A stretch of 64,000 nt of DNA from the NCBI RefSeq assembly GCF_018361265.1, contig NZ_JAFLNH010000001.1, positions 1 through 64,000 on the forward strand, in the 5' to 3' direction. Below the pieces are notes generated by a model. The model searched no databases. It saw only the letters and a program-made list of their open reading frames with translations, and was not told the DNA's origin. The DNA is from Mycobacterium sp. SM1. GTDB taxonomy: Bacteria; Actinomycetota; Actinomycetes; Mycobacteriales; Mycobacteriaceae. Every line of letters begins with the position of its first letter. Positions within the stretch are counted from its first letter, which is position 1. The translations under genes and the position numbers were made by a program. Shown here in pieces: positions 9,279 to 18,084 of the stretch.

Positions 9279-9593
9279 GTGTCTTTCGTCACCACCTCTT
9301 TCGTCACTGTCGAACCGGAAACACTCGCCGCGGCCGCCGGCAATTTGGACGCTATCGGCTCGACGATGGCCGCCAGCGGCGCGGCTGCAGCAGCACCCAC
9401 CACCGCGGTGGTCCCTCCCGCCGCCGATGAGGTCTCTGCGCTCACCGCAGCGCAGTTCGCTGCGCACGCCATCATGTGCCAGGCAGCCATCGCCCAAGCC
9501 GCGGCGATGCATGAGCTGTTCGTGTCCACATTGCGAGCCAGCGCCGGCTCCTATGCGATCACCGAGGCCGCCAACGCGGTCATGACCAACTAA
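9279..9593 (+). CDS. PE family protein
   Basis: A 104-residue PE protein with only the PE domain. The N-terminus is MSFVTTSFVTVEPETLAAAA, close to the classic MSFV..PE start, and the helical hairpin carries the usual block [18 protein letters not shown] (about residues 48-65). A YxxxE sequence (YAITE) after the hairpin fits the type VII secretion signal of PE proteins. The GTG at 9279 is preceded by GAGGAG. It forms a pair with the PPE gene that begins 24 bp downstream; the two products normally form a heterodimer exported by an ESX system. No PE/PPE pair occurs at this place in M. tuberculosis, so it is a lineage-specific insertion or retention. Confidence 0.92.
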   Translation: MSFVTTSFVTVEPETLAAAAGNLDAIGSTMAASGAAAAAPTTAVVPPAADEVSALTAAQFAAHAIMCQAAIAQAAAMHELFVSTLRASAGSYAITEAANAVMTN

Positions 9594-9617
9594 AGACCAA
9601 CCAAAGGGTGATGGACA

Positions 9618-10790
9618 ATGGATTTCGGGAAATTGCCGCCGGAAGTCAACTCTGGTCGTATGTACGCCGGTCCGGGTGCGCTGTCGATGCTGGTTGCCTC
9701 AGTGGCCTGGGGGCGGCTGGCCACCGAGCTGCACACCGCGGCGGCGGGCTATCAGTGGGTGACCTCAAGCCTGGCCGGCGGTGGATGGGACGGCGCGTCG
9801 GCGGACTTGATGGCGGCCGCGGCAGCACCCTATGTGGCGTGGCTGACCGACACCGCCGCAAAGGCCGAGCAGGCGGCCGCCCAGGCCAGGGCCGCTGCCG
9901 GTGCCTTCGACATCGCGCATCGGATGACGGTGCCACCACCGTTGATCGCCGCCAATCGCGCTCAACTAAGGAGGGTGGCCGCGACGAATTTTCTGGCTCA
10001 ATACAGCCCGGCAATCGCGGCCATTGAGGCTGACTACGAGGAAATGTGGGCCCAAGACGCCGCCGCGATGTACGCCTACGCGAGCGCGGCCGCGGCCGCG
10101 GCGAAGGTAATGCCATTCGACTCGCCGCCGGTTACCGTTGACCCGTCAGGGCTGGCAAGGCGAGACGGCGCGATCGCCAAAACCACCGGGCCCTTGTCCG
10201 CTGCCGGCGCGCAAGAGATCCTGGCGACAGGCCCGCAACTCATCGGGGCCGTGCCTCCGGCACTGCAACGGCTGGCCTCACCATCGGGGTCTGCCTGGCG
10301 ACCGTCGCGGTCCGTGTCGTCGCCGTCGGGATTGTCCTCGCTGCCGCAACTGGCCTCACCGACCGTTCCGGCTATTTTCGCGATGTATGCGCCATATCCG
10401 ATGAATATGGTGATGAGCGCGCTGGGCTCCGAGAGGACGAACGGCACGCCCGGAAATGCCGCTAGCACGGCAATCCGGCCGGTAGGGGCGTTTACTAGCT
10501 CCGACGGTGTTGACGCCGGGCCGGACATGTCTGCGGGGATCGGCGGGGCGACCCGGGTAGGCCGGTTGTCGGTGCCCGGGACATGGTTCGCGGTGGCGTC
10601 GATCTGCAAACCGGCGACCAGCGGAGTGGGGCTACCGGTCATATTGTGGAAAGCATCGTCGGGCAGTGGACCCGCCGGCGTGCGCATTACGCCGATCTCC
10701 AGTACCACGGGGCGCCGTGTCAGCCCGGCCGTCGCTTCCCGGCTCAAGGCTCGGCGCACCGTGGTTCCGCGTCCACCGGCCGCCGGATAA
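9618..10790 (+). CDS. PPE family protein, SVP subfamily
   Basis: A 390-residue PPE protein. The PPE domain covers about residues 1-175 and starts MDFGKLPPEVNSGRMYAGPG; the WxG motif is in GGGWDG. The C-terminal part has the SVP-subfamily motif in GRLSVPGTW (about 314-322) and ends in a short basic-Pro tail. The ATG at 9618 follows AAAGGG. It is the partner of the PE protein directly upstream, and the pair is probably secreted as a heterodimer by an ESX-5-like system. The linker between domain and SVP motif is Pro/Ser-rich and looks less regular than in the PPE protein at 44.5 kb. Confidence 0.9.
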   Translation: MDFGKLPPEVNSGRMYAGPGALSMLVASVAWGRLATELHTAAAGYQWVTSSLAGGGWDGASADLMAAAAAPYVAWLTDTAAKAEQAAAQARAAAGAFDIAHRMTVPPPLIAANRAQLRRVAATNFLAQYSPAIAAIEADYEEMWAQDAAAMYAYASAAAAAAKVMPFDSPPVTVDPSGLARRDGAIAKTTGPLSAAGAQEILATGPQLIGAVPPALQRLASPSGSAWRPSRSVSSPSGLSSLPQLASPTVPAIFAMYAPYPMNMVMSALGSERTNGTPGNAASTAIRPVGAFTSSDGVDAGPDMSAGIGGATRVGRLSVPGTWFAVASICKPATSGVGLPVILWKASSGSGPAGVRITPISSTTGRRVSPAVASRLKARRTVVPRPPAAG

Positions 10791-10924
10791 CCGTTCGGAT
10801 CAGCTCCGGCCAACGATGACCGGGCTTCTCCGTCTGCAGGTCTACACGATGTCTGCACCAGTGGGCTGCGGCGACACCGCGTGCGGCAACCCTGGCGGGT
10901 CGGTATCGTCGCCGCCTCCACAAC

Positions 10925-11833
10925 TCAGGTGGCTGCCCGTGCGCACGCGTAGGCCCGCGCCGCGTCCACGATCCCGAGGAACAGCCGCAGGTCGTCCAGG
11001 GCTTGTTCGGGGTGCCATTGCACGGCGAGCACGAAGCTGTCACCGGGCAGCTCGATCGCCTCGATCACCCCGTCGGCATCCCACGCGCTGACGAGCAGGC
11101 CCCCGCCCGTGTCGGCGATCGCCTGATGGTGGTGGCACTGCACTTCCGCCGACTCCCCGAGCAGCTCTGCCAGCCGGGTGCCCGGGACGATGCGCACCGG
11201 AACGGTCGAGAACACCGCGTTACCGGGCCGATGTCCGGTGTGGCCGATGACGTCGGGCAGATGCTGGTGCAGTGTTCCGCCGAGCGCTACGTTGAGCACC
11301 TGAGCGCCCCGGCAAATGCCTAGGACCGGTAAACCACGGCGCAGGGCACATTCCAGCAACGTGAACTCCCAGGCGTCGCGGATACCGCAGGGCGCGTCGG
11401 TGGCCGGGTGCGGCCACTGGCCGTAGCGGGCGGGATCGACGTCGCTACCGCCGGTAATGACCAGGGCATCCAGCCGGTCGAGCACCCGCTCGGCGATGCC
11501 GGGATCCACCGGCTGCGGCGGCAGCAGCATCGCGATGCCGCCGGCCATCGTGACACCCCGGAAGTAGGCCGCCGGAAGGAAGCTGGCAGGCACGTTCCAG
11601 ACCCCGGTTTGCGCCTGGTCCAGATAGGCGGTCATGCCCACCACCGGCCTGCTGCCGGGGCGGTCTACATTGCCCCGCTCCTCCCCAGGCCGCACACGGC
11701 CTGGGTCGTCGCCGGGGCGGTCTACATTGCCCCGCTCCTCCCCAGGCCGCACACGGCCTGGGTCGTCGCCGGGGCGGAAAGCACCCAACCTAGCCATCCT
11801 CTCGTCGGTGACCGCCACGGTGAATCCCACCAA
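10925..11833 (-). CDS. Class I glutamine amidotransferase-like hydrolase (peptidase C26, Rv2859c type) with N-terminal repeats
   Basis: A protein of about 302 residues in the gamma-glutamyl-gamma-aminobutyrate hydrolase (PuuD-like) family. The nucleophile Cys is in GICRGAQVLN (about residues 168-177), the catalytic His-x-Glu is in QWHPEQ near the C-terminus, and the core starts at SRPVVGMTAYLDQ (about residue 58). Upstream of the core is a 19-residue repeat (GDDPGRVRPGEER...) present twice, encoded by a 57-bp DNA repeat. The start is uncertain: 11833 gives a short N-terminal lead, and an internal ATG 36 bases downstream is also possible. It would cleave gamma-glutamyl amides in polyamine or glutamate metabolism; glnA4, which neighbours it in M. 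tuberculosis, is missing here. Confidence 0.85.
   Translation of the reverse strand: MVGFTVAVTDERMARLGAFRPGDDPGRVRPGEERGNVDRPGDDPGRVRPGEERGNVDRPGSRPVVGMTAYLDQAQTGVWNVPASFLPAAYFRGVTMAGGIAMLLPPQPVDPGIAERVLDRLDALVITGGSDVDPARYGQWPHPATDAPCGIRDAWEFTLLECALRRGLPVLGICRGAQVLNVALGGTLHQHLPDVIGHTGHRPGNAVFSTVPVRIVPGTRLAELLGESAEVQCHHHQAIADTGGGLLVSAWDADGVIEAIELPGDSFVLAVQWHPEQALDDLRLFLGIVDAARAYACARAAT
11654..11777 (-). repeat. 57-bp tandem repeat, MIRU-like, inside the amidotransferase gene
   Basis: Two identical 57-bp units at 11654-11710 and 11711-11767 and the first 10 bases of a third. On the minus strand each contains the core CGGCGACGAC...GAGGAGCGG, which resembles the MIRU unit at 26.4 kb. It is read in-frame as a 19-residue peptide repeat. 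Confidence 0.9.
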
Positions 11834-11983
11834 CGCGGATGTTGGCGGTGTTCCGATGGTTCGGCGAGGACACCGTTACCGTAGCGCCCGCCCCCAGGGG
11901 ACAGAACGCCACCGTGAGGTGGGCCGACGACGAACTCGGCGTCGACGAATAGAACGAGAGCGAATAGGAATCAGGCCCAGCGA

Positions 11984-12550
11984 TCACCAGGTGTGGGCGC
12001 GCAGCACGATCTCGGCGGCCAGTTGCGCCGTCAACTCCCGGGCGTGGCGTCGCCCGAGCAGGTCCACCACCCGATAGTCCGCGTAAACGAACCGCTGGCT
12101 GGCACGGGCCACCGCCCGCGCCGCCGGGTTGCTGACCAGCGCGGTGGTGTCGATCTCCACCGGCGGGCAATGCTCGTCACGGATGACACCGGCTGGGTCG
12201 GCCACCCGCGGATGTCCCCGGTCGATAACCACCAAGGCGGTGAAGCGGTCCAGCCTGGTCGCCGCCAGCTCCCACGCGAGCTCACCACCGGCTCGGTCGC
12301 CCACGATCACTCCCCACCGGATCCCCAGCGAATCGAGTATGCCGACAACGGACTCGCCGGTCAGCCGCGCGTCGGAGCCGATGACAACCGTCCGCAGCGA
12401 CGCCGTGTGCAGCCGCTGACACACCGGGTCATACGCGGCGACCGCGCACCGGGCGGCGCCAAGCACGACGACGACGGACCCTCTCTGCGGACCCGCCACC
12501 CCCACGGGCACGGGAAACCCGTCAAGAGTGGTCATCATCGTCGAGGGCAC
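11984..12550 (-). CDS. Small alpha/beta-hydrolase-like protein
   Basis: A protein of about 188 residues (GTG start at 12550; internal ATGs a few codons downstream are alternatives). The order of beta strands and the segment GVIVGDRAGGELAWELA (about residues 78-94) look like an alpha/beta hydrolase core, but the elbow has GDRAGG in place of GxSxG, so the usual serine nucleophile is missing. It may be a non-catalytic or redirected member. It lies between the amidotransferase and cobQ genes on the same strand, with 136 bp to cobQ. No specific function is recognised. Confidence 0.6.
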   Translation of the reverse strand: MPSTMMTTLDGFPVPVGVAGPQRGSVVVVLGAARCAVAAYDPVCQRLHTASLRTVVIGSDARLTGESVVGILDSLGIRWGVIVGDRAGGELAWELAATRLDRFTALVVIDRGHPRVADPAGVIRDEHCPPVEIDTTALVSNPAARAVARASQRFVYADYRVVDLLGRRHARELTAQLAAEIVLRAHTW

Positions 12551-12686
12551 GTTGGCAAGTTACCCTCAGTCGACCGGAACGTGGACGGTTTCGCCCGCTC
12601 TCTTAGGCCGCTATCAGCTACGGGTCGCCTTGCCAGCGAGCCAAAGATGTCAGAACCCGGGCGGCAGTCCCGTTTGTGGCTAATCG

Positions 12687-14201
12687 CTACGAGCCATGCG
12701 CGGAGTGCAGCACGGTGACAATGGTCGGCCGTGGCGGCGGTCCACCCTCGATCAACCGCGCGACGGCATCGATATCGAGGTGGGCGGCTAGCAAATCGGC
12801 TACCAGATCCAGCCGGGCGTCGCGGCGTGCCCCGACGTCGACGTCATCGGCCGCGACGAATCCGTCCCGCCCGGTCAGGGCCGCCACATCGGTCAACCAT
12901 TGCCGGCGGAATGCGTCGTTGTCGAACAGGCCGTGCCAATGGGTCCCGAACACGCCGTTGTGCCGATAGCCCTGCGGGGATCCGTCCACGCCGAACCAGC
13001 CATCCTCGCAGCAGCGGATGACCCGGCCGTGGTGGATCTCGTAGCCGACCAGCGGGACCCGCCAGCGCCGGAGCACCTTAGCGGGGTCCAGCACGATATC
13101 GGCGTCCAGCAGTCCTAACCCCTCGACGCGGCCGGAGCGTGTCTCCACCGGATCATCGATGGAGCGGCACAACATCTGAAACCCACCACAGATGCCCAGC
13201 ACCGCGCCGCCGGACTCGGCGTGCGCTGCGACGGCACGCGCCAGACCCCGGTCGCGCAGCCACCGCAAATCCGCAACGGTCGCTTTGCTGCCCGGCACGA
13301 CGATCACGTCGACGTCGGCCAGTTCGGCCGGATCGCTGATCCAGCGCACCAGCACCCCGGGTTCGCAGGCCAGCGCCTCGACATCGGTGGAGTTAGAGAT
13401 CCGTGGCAGCCGTAACGCGCCGACCCGCAGCCATTGGCGGCCGCGTGGTGGCTGGGGGATGCCCAATACCTGGCCAGCCCGCACCGACACCGAGTCCTCG
13501 GCGTCCAGCCAGAGCTGGTCAACATACGGCAGCACCCCGTAGGTGGGGCGCCCGGTCAGTTCGGCCAATTGCCGCAACCCGGGTGCCAATAGGCCGGGAT
13601 CGCCGCGGAACTTGTTGACGATGAATCCCGCTACCAGCTCCTGGTCGCCGGGGTCGAGTACCGCGATCGTCCCGAAAAAGTGCGCCAGCACCCCCCCGCG
13701 GTCGATGTCGCCGACCACGACGACAGGAAGGTTCGCGGCCCGGGCAAGTCCCATGTTGGCCAGATCGTTTGCTCGCAGATTGATTTCAGCCGGTGAGCCG
13801 GCACCTTCGCAGATCACCACATCGAATTCGGCGCGTAGAGCGGATAGCTCGTCGGCGACGATGGCGGCAAGCCGGTCGCGGTGCGCGAAGTAGGTTGCCG
13901 CGGTGACCGAGTCGACGACCTGTCCACGCACCACCAACTGCGACATACGCTCGGCACCTGGTTTCAGCAGGATCGGGTTGAACCTGACGCTGGGCTCCAG
14001 GCCGGCGGCACGTGCCTGAGTGGCCTGTGCCCGACCGATCTCGCCACCTTCCACCGTGACGGCCGAGTTATTAGACATGTTCTGGGCCTTGAACGGTGCG
14101 ACTCGAATTCCCTTGCGCGCCAACAGCCGGCACAGTCCGGCGACCACCAGCGACTTCCCGGCCTCAGAGCCGGTGCCCGCCACCAGCAGGGCACCGCTCA
14201 C
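12687..14201 (-). CDS. cobQ: Cobyric acid synthase (adenosylcobyrinic acid a,c-diamide amidotransferase)
   Basis: About 504 residues. CobQ amidates four side chains of adenosylcobyrinic acid a,c-diamide with glutamine and ATP in cobalamin synthesis. The N-terminal DTB-synthetase-like ATPase domain shows [13 protein letters not shown] (about residues 5-17), [13 protein letters not shown] and [12 protein letters not shown]; the C-terminal triad amidotransferase domain shows GICGGFQML (Cys nucleophile) and the His in [10 protein letters not shown] place the start at GTG 14201 (MSGALLVAG) because it matches the family N-terminus; the ATG at 14234 would add 11 residues encoded by one arm of a hairpin. 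In M. tuberculosis the cobQ gene is elsewhere, so this location is lineage-specific. Confidence 0.93.
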   Translation of the reverse strand: MSGALLVAGTGSEAGKSLVVAGLCRLLARKGIRVAPFKAQNMSNNSAVTVEGGEIGRAQATQARAAGLEPSVRFNPILLKPGAERMSQLVVRGQVVDSVTAATYFAHRDRLAAIVADELSALRAEFDVVICEGAGSPAEINLRANDLANMGLARAANLPVVVVGDIDRGGVLAHFFGTIAVLDPGDQELVAGFIVNKFRGDPGLLAPGLRQLAELTGRPTYGVLPYVDQLWLDAEDSVSVRAGQVLGIPQPPRGRQWLRVGALRLPRISNSTDVEALACEPGVLVRWISDPAELADVDVIVVPGSKATVADLRWLRDRGLARAVAAHAESGGAVLGICGGFQMLCRSIDDPVETRSGRVEGLGLLDADIVLDPAKVLRRWRVPLVGYEIHHGRVIRCCEDGWFGVDGSPQGYRHNGVFGTHWHGLFDNDAFRRQWLTDVAALTGRDGFVAADDVDVGARRDARLDLVADLLAAHLDIDAVARLIEGGPPPRPTIVTVLHSAHGS

Positions 14202-14210
14202 CGGCTCGGG

Positions 14211-14270
14211 GCGAGCAGCCGCAAAAGCCCCCATTTCGCGCCGAAACGAGGGGCTTTTGCGGCTGCTCGC
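14211..14270. terminator. Long perfect hairpin between mapB and cobQ
   Basis: Two 21-bp arms (14211-14231 and 14250-14270, sequence gcgagcagccgcaaaagcccc and its complement) are separated by 18 bases that can pair further (tttcg with cgaaa). It starts 11 bases after the mapB stop and ends 10 bases before the preferred cobQ GTG. There is no U-tract, so it may be an intrinsic terminator of the mycobacterial type, an attenuator or an mRNA-stabilising structure. Confidence 0.7.
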
Positions 14271-14280
14271 GGTGCAGACG

Positions 14281-15138
14281 TCACGGCAGGGTGAGTATTT
14301 CGGCGCCGGTGTCGGTGACCAGGATCGTGTGCTCGAACTGGGCGCTCCACTTTCGGTCCTTGGTGACTACCGTCCACCCATCGTCCCAGATTTCGTAGTC
14401 CAACCCCCCAAGGTTGATCATCGGCTCGATGGTGAACGTCATCCCGGGCTCCATCACCGTTTCCACGGCGGGCTGGTCGTAGTGCAGCACAACTAGGCCG
14501 TTGTGGAACGTGGTACCGATTCCATGCCCGGTGAAATCGCGAACCACACTGTACCCGAACCGGTTTGCGTAAGACTCGATGACTCGGCCGACCACCGACA
14601 ACGCACGCCCGGGCTTGACGGCGTTAATCGCGCGCATCATCGCCTCCCGGGTGCGTTCGACCAGCAGCCGGTGCTCCTCGGAAACGTCGCCGGCGAGAAA
14701 CGTCGCGTTGGTGTCGCCGTGGACACCGTGGATGTAGGCGGTGACGTCGATATTGACGATGTCACCGTCCTCGATCACCGTCGAGTCGGGGATGCCGTGG
14801 CAGATGACCTCGTTCAGCGACGTGCAACATGACTTCGGATAGCCCTTGTAGCCCAAGGTCGACGGATAGGCACCGTGGTCGACCATGTAGGCGTGCGCGA
14901 TCCGGTCCAGCTCATCGGTTGTCACCCCGGGCGCGACCGCCTTGCCGGCCTCGGCCAGCGCACCGGCCGCGATCCGCCCGGCGATGCGCATCTTCTCGAT
15001 CACCTCCGGTGTCTGCACCCACGGCTCGCTGCCCTCGCGCGCCGTCGGCTTGCCGACATATTCCGGGCGAGGGATCGAACTGGGCACCGGCAGCGTCGGG
15101 GAGACAACGCCGGGCGAAAGCGCAGTGCGAGCGGACAT
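14281..15138 (-). CDS. mapB: Type I methionine aminopeptidase, long form
   Basis: A 285-residue methionine aminopeptidase (MetAP type 1c) that removes the initiator Met from nascent proteins. The five metal ligands are visible: Asp in VNIDVTAYI, Asp in [10 protein letters not shown], His in GHGIGTTFH, Glu in TIEPMI and Glu in FEHTIL. The N-terminal extension of about 40 residues with the proline-rich [18 protein letters not shown] segment is typical of mycobacterial MapB (Rv2861c). The ATG at 15138 fits. The gene lies 24 bp after the penicillin-binding lipoprotein gene and is followed by a strong hairpin. Confidence 0.95.
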   Translation of the reverse strand: MSARTALSPGVVSPTLPVPSSIPRPEYVGKPTAREGSEPWVQTPEVIEKMRIAGRIAAGALAEAGKAVAPGVTTDELDRIAHAYMVDHGAYPSTLGYKGYPKSCCTSLNEVICHGIPDSTVIEDGDIVNIDVTAYIHGVHGDTNATFLAGDVSEEHRLLVERTREAMMRAINAVKPGRALSVVGRVIESYANRFGYSVVRDFTGHGIGTTFHNGLVVLHYDQPAVETVMEPGMTFTIEPMINLGGLDYEIWDDGWTVVTKDRKWSAQFEHTILVTDTGAEILTLP

Positions 15139-15162
15139 GGCGCCAGCTTAGTTGCGGCGGCA

Positions 15163-16974
15163 TCAAGCCAGGTAATCCGCCGGCAGCGAGGTGAACATCA
15201 CTTTGGTCATCCGGACCGCGTGCTCGGAGCTACCGCCCCCGACGATCAGGGCCGCGAACGCCAGGTCGCCGCGGTATCCGGCGAACCAGGAATGCGATCC
15301 GCCGGGGAACTCGGCCTCCCCCGTCTTGCCGAACACCGCGCCGCAGTCCGCGATCTCCTTAGCGGTGCCATTGGTTACCACCAGGCGCATCATCGGCCGC
15401 AGCGCATCGAGCATCTTCGCAGTGATCGGTGCAGCAGTGCCGACGACCGGGGTCGGCCGGCCCTCGATGAGACGCGGTAGCGGGGTTTTCCCGGCCGCCA
15501 CCGTGGCCGCCGCCAGAGCCATGCCGAACGGACTGGCCAGCACCTTACCCTGGCCGAAGCCATCCTCGGTGCGTTCCGCGAGGTCCACCGTCGGTGGAAC
15601 CGATCCGGTCACCGTCGAGATGCCGTCGACCTGATAGTCCACCCCCAGACCGTACTGAGCTGCGGCCTGCGACAAACCGCGGGGCGGCATCCGGCTGGCC
15701 AGTTCGGCGAACGTGGTGTTGCAGGAACTGGCGAACGCGCGCGACATCGGCACCACACCCAAGTCGAAGCCACCGTAATTGGGGATGGTGCGCTGTCCGA
15801 TATCGATCTCGCCGGGACACCCCAGCAGCGTGTTGGGCGTGGCCATGTCACGCTCGATGGCGGCGCCGGCGGTGACCATCTTGAACGTCGACCCCGGCGG
15901 ATACAGCCCGGTCGTGGCGACCGGGCCGTCGGCGTCGGCCGCGGCGTTTTGGGCGATGGCCAAGATCTCCCCCGTCGACGGCTTGATCACCACGATCATC
16001 GCCTTGCGGCCTTGGACATCCACGGCGTGCTGGGCCGCGTCCTGCACGACACGATCCAGACTGATCGAGATCGATGGCGCTGGGGCGGGAGCGACTTCGT
16101 GCAGCACCGCGACATCCACACCGTTCTGGTTGACGCTGACCACCCGCCAGCCCGCCTGCCCGTCGAGTTGATTGATCACCGCCTTCTTCACCTGGGTGAT
16201 CACCGTCGGCGCGAACCGGTCGTCGGTCGGCAGCAGGTCGGCCTGCGGGGTGATCACCACACCGGGCAAGCCGCCGATCGCCGGTGCGACTTGGCTGTGA
16301 TCACCGGGGCGCAGTGTGATCAGATCCAGCGGCTCGGTTGCGGAGCTGGCCTGCTCGGCGAGCCGTTGCGGGTCCAACGTGTCGTCGAAAGGGCGCAGCG
16401 CGTCCACCACCGCACGGGACGTGCCGATGAGGTTGGCGCCAGCCCGGCGGGCGTCGAGGCTGTAGTGGTACAGGTTGCCCGGCACCAGCACGTCGGTGCC
16501 GCCGAGTTCGTGTACGGAGGCACGCCGTGGCGGGTCGGCCCGCAGTGCGAACGTCTGATGCTCCCCCAGCCGGGGATGCAGTCCGGTCGCGGTCCAGCGG
16601 ACCTGCCAGCGGCCCTCGTTGCGGGCCATCTTCAGCTGGCCCTCATACGTCCAGGTACGGTTCTTGGGCAGATGCCAGGTATAGCGATACACCACGCTGC
16701 CGGTGTCCTCGCTGTATTTCGAGGTGAGCAGGTGCGCGTCCAGGCGGGTGGCCTGCAATCCGGCCCAGGCGGCGTTAAGCGCTTCGCGGGCAGCGTCGGG
16801 GTCGTCGCTGAGCCGGGCAGCCGATGCGGTGTCCCCGGCGGCCAATGCCGCGAAGAACTTCTCGGCGGCGGGGGCGGGGCCGTCGGGACGCGGGGTGCAC
16901 GACGGTACCGCGGTGGCGACAAGGACCGCCAGCAGGCAGGCGATCCCCGATGCCCGTGTGATTTTCGTGGCCAT
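15163..16974 (-). CDS. Penicillin-binding lipoprotein (Rv2864c type)
   Basis: A 603-residue class B penicillin-binding protein, a transpeptidase-fold enzyme attached to the outer face of the membrane. The N-terminus is a lipoprotein signal with the lipobox Cys at about residue 26 (AVPSC). It is followed by an NTF2-like MecA-N domain (about 30-150), a dimerisation domain and the transpeptidase domain with PPGSTFKM (SxxK, about 365), ASSCNTTF (SxN, about 423) and FGKTGEAEF (KTG, about 555). It probably crosslinks peptidoglycan and binds beta-lactams; the M. tuberculosis ortholog is known as a penicillin-binding lipoprotein. It is the sixth gene of the dxr-to-mapB run on the minus strand. Confidence 0.93.
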   Translation of the reverse strand: MATKITRASGIACLLAVLVATAVPSCTPRPDGPAPAAEKFFAALAAGDTASAARLSDDPDAAREALNAAWAGLQATRLDAHLLTSKYSEDTGSVVYRYTWHLPKNRTWTYEGQLKMARNEGRWQVRWTATGLHPRLGEHQTFALRADPPRRASVHELGGTDVLVPGNLYHYSLDARRAGANLIGTSRAVVDALRPFDDTLDPQRLAEQASSATEPLDLITLRPGDHSQVAPAIGGLPGVVITPQADLLPTDDRFAPTVITQVKKAVINQLDGQAGWRVVSVNQNGVDVAVLHEVAPAPAPSISISLDRVVQDAAQHAVDVQGRKAMIVVIKPSTGEILAIAQNAAADADGPVATTGLYPPGSTFKMVTAGAAIERDMATPNTLLGCPGEIDIGQRTIPNYGGFDLGVVPMSRAFASSCNTTFAELASRMPPRGLSQAAAQYGLGVDYQVDGISTVTGSVPPTVDLAERTEDGFGQGKVLASPFGMALAAATVAAGKTPLPRLIEGRPTPVVGTAAPITAKMLDALRPMMRLVVTNGTAKEIADCGAVFGKTGEAEFPGGSHSWFAGYRGDLAFAALIVGGGSSEHAVRMTKVMFTSLPADYLA

Positions 16975-17053
16975 TGTGACTGATGTTATGAGAGTATGCG
17001 GTCGGACCGGCGGAGGCGCACCGAGACCAAAGCGTTATCCGCATGGGGGGCAG

Positions 17054-18025
17054 TCAGATGCGCAGCAGGCGTTCGGCGTTGCCGTGAGCGATCTTCTCCC
17101 GGTCGGCGGCGGGCAGGGTGGTCCGTTCGAAGCCGGCGACGGCCTCCCGCGACGATTCGTAGGGGTAGTCCACGGAGAACATCACCGCATCGGCACCGAC
17201 TTCCAGCACGGCGCCGAGCATGACCGCGGGCGAGAACACCCCGCTGTTGGTAAAGACGACGTTGGTACCAAGGTACGCCGATGGCGGGTGACGCAGCGGA
17301 ACGCCGAGTTCGACAAGGCGAGAGCGGGAATCAAGGCGGCTGCGCTGAAACGGCAGGAACTCGCCCATATGGCCCAAAATCAACGTCGCGCCGGGATGGC
17401 GGTCGAAAATCCCGCTGAAAAGGATCCGCAGTGCGTGACCGCCCGTTTCGGCGGCCCAACTCCACGTGGCCCCATACAGTTCCGGATGTCCGTCGAGCAC
17501 CCGCCAATGGTCGACCGGCGGCGCGCCCGGATGCAGATATAGCGGCACGCCAAGCGATTCCAGCGCCGACCATACCTCGTCGTATTCGGGCGCATCGAGG
17601 TAACGGCCTCCGGGCCCGTGCACGCAATCGTTGACCAGCGCCCCGCAGAATCCCAACTCGTGTACCGCGCGCTCCAGCTCACCGGCCGCGGCCGCCGGAT
17701 CCTGCAGCGGGAGGGCAGCGAAACCGCGGAACCGATCGGGATGCTCCGAAATTACCTGGGCCAGATAGTTATTGGCGAATCGAGCATTGTCACAAGCCAA
17801 GCCGGGTTCGATGTCGACCTGCAGGCCGGGAATCGTCAGCGACAACACTTGGATGTCGATTCCGGCGTCATCCATCTCGGGCAGCCGGTATTGGCTGAAA
17901 TCGGTGAGCCGAGAGAGGATCTGCCCGGCGAACTCGCTCTTGAATGCCAGCGGCAACGCCGGCATGGGTTGACGCTCGGCCAGCTCGGCGACAAAGAACG
18001 CTTCTTCCAAAGCGATGTAACGCAT
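17054..18025 (-). CDS. Amidohydrolase-family decarboxylase-like protein (ACMSD/gamma-resorcylate type)
   Basis: A 323-residue amidohydrolase-2 TIM-barrel protein. It starts MRYIALEEAFFV, where the Glu of ALEEAF occupies the position of the first metal ligand as in 2,6-dihydroxybenzoate (gamma-resorcylate) decarboxylase. Further blocks are VPLYLHPGAPP (His, about residue 170), LILGHMGEFLPF (His, about 225) and MFSVDYPYESS (Asp, about 290). These features point to a non-oxidative decarboxylase or hydrolase of an aromatic acid; the substrate is not known. It sits between the penicillin-binding lipoprotein and the GNAT gene, where M. tuberculosis has the relFG toxin-antitoxin genes, so it is a lineage-specific insertion into an otherwise conserved run. 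Confidence 0.82.
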   Translation of the reverse strand: MRYIALEEAFFVAELAERQPMPALPLAFKSEFAGQILSRLTDFSQYRLPEMDDAGIDIQVLSLTIPGLQVDIEPGLACDNARFANNYLAQVISEHPDRFRGFAALPLQDPAAAAGELERAVHELGFCGALVNDCVHGPGGRYLDAPEYDEVWSALESLGVPLYLHPGAPPVDHWRVLDGHPELYGATWSWAAETGGHALRILFSGIFDRHPGATLILGHMGEFLPFQRSRLDSRSRLVELGVPLRHPPSAYLGTNVVFTNSGVFSPAVMLGAVLEVGADAVMFSVDYPYESSREAVAGFERTTLPAADREKIAHGNAERLLRI

Positions 18026-18084
18026 CGGCGCTCCCTCTGCGCAGAACGGTTCGCCACCGCGAGCGGCGGTGGGATTGTCTCGGG

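Noticed and set aside
11242..12718. Plus-strand frames such as 11993-12718
   Set aside because: They are shadows of the alpha/beta-hydrolase-like and cobQ genes and have no recognisable domains.
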